From NCBI GenBank assembly GCA_021151665.1, contig JAGKWW010000023.1, forward strand, positions 1 through 52,328: a DNA stretch of 52,328 nucleotides, read 5' to 3'. Below are positions 48,520 through 52,328 of this stretch, piece by piece. A model generated the notes under the pieces. That model was not told where the DNA came from. It was given only the letters and a program-made list of their open reading frames with translations, and ran no database searches. Within the stretch, counting starts at the first letter, position 1; each line of letters starts with the position of its first letter. The translations under genes were made by a program, and so were the position numbers. Source of the stretch: Flavobacteriaceae bacterium (GTDB lineage: Bacteria > Bacteroidota > Bacteroidia > Flavobacteriales > Flavobacteriaceae).

Positions 48520-49218
48520 ATGACGAAATTTAAAGTAATAGCATTTGATGCAGATGATACACTTTTTGTAAACGAACCCTATTTTGAAGAAACAGAAAAG
48601 AAGTTCTGCGGGCTTATGGAGCCGTGGCTATCGCGGCAAAGTTCGTCACAGATTTTATATAAAACCCAGATCAATAATCTACCGATTTACGGCTACGGCA
48701 TTAAATGCTATATGCTGAGCATGGTAGAAGCGGCGCTGGAAATTTCGAAAGGTACCTTATCCAGCAAGCATATCGAGCGTATCCTTGAGATAGGGAAGGA
48801 GCTTCTGCAAAAACCAATAGAACTGCTTGATGGCGTAGAGGAAACCCTCGCCGCCCTGGCCCCTCATTATAAACTGATCGTGGCTACAAAAGGCGACCTT
48901 AAGGACCAGCAGCGCAAGCTGCACGACAGCGGGCTCGGGCATTTCTTCCATCATATCGAAGTGATGGCCGATAAGCAGGAGGTGAATTACCTCAAGCTGC
49001 TGCAGCGCTTAGAGGCAGACCCTGGCGAATTTATGATGATTGGCAACTCGCTGCGCAGCGATGTGCTACCGGTACTGGAGATTGGCGGCTATGCCTGCCA
49101 TGTGCCGTTCCATACCACATGGGCGCACGAGCAGATAGACCATGAAGTGGAACATGAAAATTTCAGGGCGCTTACCGATATCCGTGAGGTGCTTCCGTTA
49201 CTATTGCCAACGTCTTGA
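48520..49218 (+). CDS. HAD family hydrolase
   Basis: A 232-residue HAD phosphatase. Motif I FDADDTLF (Asp10, Asp12), motif II LIVATKGDLKDQ, motif IV MMIGNSLRSDVLP. The cap is helical. Substrate unknown; length and motifs fit YjjG/pyrophosphatase-like or sugar phosphatase members. It starts three bases after the acetolactate-decarboxylase-like stop, and its own stop is followed one base later by the YdeI-like gene. Confidence 0.88.
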   Translation: MTKFKVIAFDADDTLFVNEPYFEETEKKFCGLMEPWLSRQSSSQILYKTQINNLPIYGYGIKCYMLSMVEAALEISKGTLSSKHIERILEIGKELLQKPIELLDGVEETLAALAPHYKLIVATKGDLKDQQRKLHDSGLGHFFHHIEVMADKQEVNYLKLLQRLEADPGEFMMIGNSLRSDVLPVLEIGGYACHVPFHTTWAHEQIDHEVEHENFRALTDIREVLPLLLPTS

Positions 49219-49219
49219 T

Positions 49220-49774
49220 ATGAAGCCTCATTTTTTTGCTACTCCGGAAGATTTTCGCCAATGGCTGAAAGAATACCATCAAACAGAAAAAGAGTTGTTA
49301 GTGGGATTCTACAAGAAGGAAACAGGAAAGCCCAGCATCACGTGGCCGGAATCTGTAGACCAGGCATTGTGCTTCGGCTGGATCGATGGCATACGAAAGT
49401 CCTATGACGCAGAGAGCTATACCATACGCTTTACGCCGCGAAAACCGGGAAGCACATGGAGCGCGATCAATATTGCCAAAATGGAAGATCTTCTTGCAAA
49501 GGGCCTCGTGGCTCCTGCAGGTGCGGCTGCATTCGAAAAAAGGCAGGAACATAACAGCCGCATTTATGCTTATGAACAGGATGAGGTTTCGCTTCGCGAA
49601 GATTTTTTAGCATTATTTAAAGCTGATAAAGAAGCCTGGACATTCTTTTCATCAAGGGGAGCTTATTATAAAAAGCGCGCCATACACCATATTATGTCCG
49701 CCAAACAGGAAAAGACACGGCAGGCCCGGTTTGAGAAGGTTGTAAATGCCAGCAGCAAAGGAAAAGAGATATGA
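49220..49774 (+). CDS. YdeI/OmpD-associated family protein
   Basis: A 184-residue cytoplasmic protein of the YdeI-like group: FRQWLKEYHQTEKELLVGFYKK, then ITWPESVDQALCFGWIDG, then RFTPRKPGSTWSAIN, all hallmark stretches. A relative is named for bacteriocin protection, but the mechanism is not known. The ATG at 49220 lies one base after the HAD stop and gives the family N-terminus; an earlier start at 49142 is not supported. Last gene of a short tightly packed unit. Confidence 0.9.
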   Translation: MKPHFFATPEDFRQWLKEYHQTEKELLVGFYKKETGKPSITWPESVDQALCFGWIDGIRKSYDAESYTIRFTPRKPGSTWSAINIAKMEDLLAKGLVAPAGAAAFEKRQEHNSRIYAYEQDEVSLREDFLALFKADKEAWTFFSSRGAYYKKRAIHHIMSAKQEKTRQARFEKVVNASSKGKEI

Positions 49775-49831
49775 TTGGCAATACTATCCGTGCCGTGTTA
49801 TTCGTTAATAAAATAACCAAACAACCTGAAT

Positions 49832-50434
49832 ATGAAAAATCCAACGAAAATTATTGCTTTAACTGCGTTAACAGCCTGTATGGCGTTTACGGCTCCCCAA
49901 GGGAAGGCCGACAAAAAGTTTCATGTTGTGATTGATGCCGCACACGGCGGAAAAGATTATGGTGCGGCCTACGGTTCTGTTTATGAAAAGGATGTTGTGT
50001 TCAAAATTGCCGGGGAGCTCCAAAAGCAGCATAAAGATGAGGATGTCGTGCTGCATTTTACGAGAAAGGGCGACAACTATGTAACGCTCGAGGAGCGGGT
50101 ACAATTTATCAATGCGATAAAACCCGATCTTGTAATTTCGCTGCACAGCAATTTTTCAACGGAGCAGGAGGTGGCGGGCGCCGAAGTATTTTACCAGAAT
50201 CAAAGCTCCCGGCCCTATGCCGAGGCTTTGGGAGGCAGGATAAATCAACAAAAGCTTGTTTTAAGAAACGTTGATGAAGCTCAGTTTTATTTATTGAAGA
50301 AATCTCAGGTTCCGGCCGTACATCTCGAAATGGGCTTTTTGTCTAATCCGGCCGACCGCAGCTTGTTGACTACCGAAGCGGGCAGGCAGAAGCTTGCGGG
50401 TATGGTTGACGAATATATTAATGAACTGAACTAA
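49832..50434 (+). CDS. N-acetylmuramoyl-L-alanine amidase (Amidase_3)
   Basis: A 200-residue exported zinc amidase that removes the stem peptide from peptidoglycan. Signal peptide KIIALTALTACMAFTAPQG. Amidase_3 features: VVIDAAHGGKDYGA with the first Zn His, an acidic VYEKDV, SLHSN with the second His, and the catalytic Glu in HLEMGFLSNPADR. Short for a full AmiC, with no binding domain visible. The last base of its stop is the first base of the next start (TAATG). Confidence 0.93.
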   Translation: MKNPTKIIALTALTACMAFTAPQGKADKKFHVVIDAAHGGKDYGAAYGSVYEKDVVFKIAGELQKQHKDEDVVLHFTRKGDNYVTLEERVQFINAIKPDLVISLHSNFSTEQEVAGAEVFYQNQSSRPYAEALGGRINQQKLVLRNVDEAQFYLLKKSQVPAVHLEMGFLSNPADRSLLTTEAGRQKLAGMVDEYINELN

Positions 50435-50874
50435 TGGAAAATCAAAGCTACACCAACCACATCCGGTGGTATGTGCCCCATCACTTTATCTTTTATCCGG
50501 CAATGCTGGCGCTTATAGCCTTCACCGGATATAGGGCCACGCAGTCTGACGGCGAAATCGCATGGCTTTGGGCTACTGCCTGTATTGGTTTTGCCTGCCT
50601 TACATGGGTTGCGTTCATGCTGCGGCAGCATTATGCACTAACGTTACAAAACAGGCTGGTGCTTCAGGAACTGCGTTATCGATATCTGGCTCTTACGGGA
50701 CGCCGCCTCGAATCATTAGAAGCATCGCTTACCGAAGGGCAGCTTTTCGCACTGCGGTTTGCACCCGATGAAGAACTTCCGGCGCTTGCAGACAGGGCCG
50801 TTACCGAAAATCTTTCTCCTGACGCTATTAAAAAGGCTATAAAAAACTGGAAGCCCGACCACCGACGGGTATAA
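50434..50874 (+). CDS. DUF6526 membrane protein
   Basis: A 146-residue inner-membrane protein with two hydrophobic segments (about 14-35 and 45-66) and an amphipathic C-terminal half (RLVLQELRYRYLALTGRR, ending in a basic tail). It fits DUF6526, found in Bacteroidota; function not established. Coupled to the amidase by a one-base overlap. A terminator follows. Confidence 0.8.
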   Translation: MENQSYTNHIRWYVPHHFIFYPAMLALIAFTGYRATQSDGEIAWLWATACIGFACLTWVAFMLRQHYALTLQNRLVLQELRYRYLALTGRRLESLEASLTEGQLFALRFAPDEELPALADRAVTENLSPDAIKKAIKNWKPDHRRV

Positions 50875-50880
50875 AATAAA

Positions 50881-50912
50881 AAGAGGGGCAACATATGTTG
50901 TCCCTCTTTGTT
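50881..50912 (+). terminator. Intrinsic terminator after DUF6526
   Basis: A 12-base-pair stem (AAGAGGGGCAAC pairing with GTTGTCCCTCTT, one G-T) from 50881 to 50908, followed by TGTTT. Confidence 0.8.
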
Positions 50913-50983
50913 TAGATCAGGTTCGGAATCTCAAAAGTTTCTTACTCTAATCTTAAGTTGTTGGTAATCCAACTGTGTGTTGC

Positions 50984-51595
50984 TTAGCGAAGCATAGGGT
51001 CGTTAGCATCCCAGTTATTATCCGGGGTACCATTGTTGCCACCATTCATGCGGCGCTCTTCCCATGACTGTTCATCTTCGTTGAAAGTGCGCGAGTGCAT
51101 GTCGCGGTTATTATCTTCTTCAGGAAAGCCTGAGGTGTTAAAGTCGTCGTTGTCGCTCTCACTCATGTTTTGTGAATGGGTACCTCCGTCTACGTCATCT
51201 TCTGTGTATTCAGATGAGCTCATACTTTGGCTGTCGCCAGGAGATGTAGTATCCCAGTCGTTGCCTGTGCCGCGCCCGGATGCATTCATGCTGTTTTCAT
51301 TCTGGCTGCTCCACTGGCTTTCGCTTGAGTTGTCTCCACGGCTGCCTGTATTCCAGGTTTCGTCTTCGTTTTCGTTTTCCTGTCCTGAAAAGTGTGATGG
51401 TGAACTGTACGGCTTATCATCGTTCATTGGTGCGTCGTTCATTCCATTTCCGCGGCTGCCCATTCCCTGAGACTGCATGCTGCTCCCTGTTCCTTCATCT
51501 GCCGGGTTCATATTGTTGCCCGACATGTTTTTCGACTCATCGTTCCAGCTGCTGCGGCTATCGCCGTTACTGCCGTTGTTGTTATTCGTATCCAT
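50984..51595 (-). CDS. Intrinsically disordered, Ser/Asn/Asp/Gly-rich protein
   Basis: A 203-residue protein of extreme composition: no Cys, no Ile, one Val, one Leu, with many Ser, Asn, Asp, Glu, Gly and Met, and six scattered Trp. It has no signal peptide or membrane segment and should be disordered and acidic. Runs such as NNNNGSNGD and periodic W/D motifs are notable. Function unknown; such proteins in Flavobacteria may act in stress or desiccation, by analogy with hydrophilins, which is inference. Same strand as the small protein just upstream. Confidence 0.8.
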   Translation of the reverse strand: MDTNNNNGSNGDSRSSWNDESKNMSGNNMNPADEGTGSSMQSQGMGSRGNGMNDAPMNDDKPYSSPSHFSGQENENEDETWNTGSRGDNSSESQWSSQNENSMNASGRGTGNDWDTTSPGDSQSMSSSEYTEDDVDGGTHSQNMSESDNDDFNTSGFPEEDNNRDMHSRTFNEDEQSWEERRMNGGNNGTPDNNWDANDPMLR

Positions 51596-51621
51596 AGCTA
51601 TAGTTGTTTATTTGTTTCGTA

Positions 51622-51759
51622 CTAATCTCTTTGAGAAGGTTTTGGATAAGCCTCTTTTCCTGAAGAATCTTTGGTCTCATTCTTCTTTGCTACTTCTGTC
51701 GCGGCCGATTCCCTTTCGCTGGAAACTTTCGGGGCCGGTGTTTGTTTTCCTGTCGCCAT
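51622..51759 (-). CDS. Small hydrophilic protein
   Basis: A 45-residue protein, starting ATGKQTPAPKVSSERESAATEV and ending PKPSQRD, very rich in Lys, Glu, Ser and Ala and predicted disordered. Likely co-transcribed with the disordered protein 26 bases downstream. It is small and could be missed; the ATG at 51759 is favoured over one at 51804, which would add a hydrophobic start without signal logic. No recognised family. Confidence is limited by size. Confidence 0.55.
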   Translation of the reverse strand: MATGKQTPAPKVSSERESAATEVAKKNETKDSSGKEAYPKPSQRD

Positions 51760-52062
51760 GATCTTCGTTGTTTTAAGTTGTTTGAACAAAGTTGGTAAAC
51801 ACATCGCAGCATCGGAAAAGGTTTAACGTGGCGTTTAACCGAAAACGTTATAAAAAGCATTAACACAATGCGATAGACTCAATATTTACGGGCAAAGTTT
51901 AATTATTGGCAAGGGCTTGGAATATTATTTTTAACAATTAATTTGGTGTAGTAAAACCATTAGGTATCTGCGTAATTGTGTAAATTAGTATCTTGTTATA
52001 AGGCTTTACTGACGGAATTTTTCGGCGGTTCCCTTAGTATTATATTTTAACCTTAATAAAAC
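51760..52062. other. Intergenic region between diverging genes
   Basis: About 300 bases between the small hydrophilic protein and the YceI gene. It holds two GTTTAAC copies 11 bases apart (51821-51827 and 51833-51839) that also form a near-palindrome GGTTTAACG / CGTTTAACC with one mismatch, a possible regulator site for the minus-strand pair. No full consensus promoter, RNA gene or repeat could be supported elsewhere in it. Confidence 0.4.
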
Positions 52063-52328
52063 ATGGCAACAAAACAATGGACACTGGATCCGGCACATTC
52101 TGAGATCCATTTTAAAATACGGCACCTTGTTATTTCCAACATTACAGGTGCGTTCAATATCTTTTCGGGAACGATGGTCACACCGCAGCACGACGATTTT
52201 CACGATGCTTTCTTTACATTGAATATCGATGTGTATAGCATTGATACCAACAACCGCGACCGCGATGAGCACCTGAAGTCGGCCGACTTTTTTGATGCAG
52301 ATGCTTTTCCTTCTATCGAATTTCGCTC
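52063..52328 (+). CDS. YceI family protein (3' end outside window)
   Basis: The gene is cut by the window end after 88 codons. The visible part shows the YceI beta-barrel start: WTLDPAHSEIHFKIRHLVI, then TGAFNIFSGTM, and NRDRDEHLKSADFFDAD, which are typical of lipid- or isoprenoid-binding YceI proteins. It has no signal peptide, so this member is cytoplasmic. The family is often stress- or osmotic-regulated, in line with the hydrophilic proteins next door, but that link is inference. Confidence 0.9.
   Translation, partial: MATKQWTLDPAHSEIHFKIRHLVISNITGAFNIFSGTMVTPQHDDFHDAFFTLNIDVYSIDTNNRDRDEHLKSADFFDADAFPSIEFR

Overview
This window looks like a chromosomal segment from a member of the Bacteroidota, most likely Flavobacteriaceae and close to Flavobacterium. 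The main reason is the repeated promoter pattern TTG-N16-21-TAnnTTTG ahead of many genes, including rpmE2, rpmH and carB. Other signs are a type IX secretion C-terminal sorting domain, a CarB without its C-terminal regulatory domain, a GlmU-like fusion of the Bacteroidota type, DUF4199 and DUF3857/transglutaminase proteins, many SPII lipoproteins and the scarcity of Shine-Dalgarno sequences. Base composition is mixed, with a clearly AT-rich patch near 26.2-27.4 kb. No rRNA, tRNA, CRISPR array, prophage or insertion sequence was seen.

Layout. 0-2 kb: hybrid-PAS histidine kinase and a stand-alone receiver. 2-4.4 kb (minus): coiled-coil protein, zapA, a probable 6S RNA, rny. 4.5-9.5 kb (plus): M23 peptidase, TonB-dependent receptor, lipoprotein. 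9.5-16 kb (minus): DUF4199, glycosyltransferase, phosphoglucomutase and MsbA-type exporter form an envelope-glycan run; a terminator separates them from a HAD phosphatase and a DUF2971 protein. 16-18.6 kb (plus): ribosomal protein L31 with a structured leader, a 15-bp tandem repeat, a GlmU-like enzyme, an anchored nuclease. 18.6-21.2 kb (minus): antitoxin, ParE-like toxin and an oligopeptide-binding lipoprotein packed together, then a PepSY-like protein. 21.3-25.9 kb: mtaB, GNAT and pirin genes, a hydrolase/lytic transglycosylase pair, a TPM lipoprotein. 26-27.7 kb: two copies of a REP-like repeat bracket two AT-rich orphan genes. 27.7-30.5 kb (minus): a CxxS thioredoxin-like protein, a lipoprotein, a gene split by a frameshift, a TPR protein. 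30.6-34.9 kb (plus): rpmH, carB, an inward-rectifier K+ channel and a candidate small RNA. 35-44.2 kb (minus): tandem DUF3857 proteins (one active-looking and one inactive-looking transglutaminase), a T9SS-exported FG-GAP/ASPIC protein with a di-heme lipoprotein, a thioesterase, rmuC. 44.3-50.9 kb (plus): small enzymes, including an erythromycin-esterase-like protein, an M48 protease, an exported acetolactate-decarboxylase-like protein, a HAD hydrolase, a YdeI-like protein and an amidase. 51-52.3 kb: two extremely hydrophilic small proteins and the start of a YceI gene cut by the window edge.

Taken together this is mostly core housekeeping and envelope biology: peptidoglycan remodelling (M23, lytic transglycosylase, amidase), glycan precursor supply (phosphoglucomutase, GlmU-like, glycosyltransferase, exporter), outer-membrane uptake, and RNA/translation functions. 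No obviously new multi-gene system stands out. The most unusual signals are the candidate small RNA at about 34.95-35.06 kb, the active/inactive transglutaminase pair, the structured L31 leader, the frameshifted gene at 28.9-29.9 kb, and the repeat-bracketed AT-rich island.
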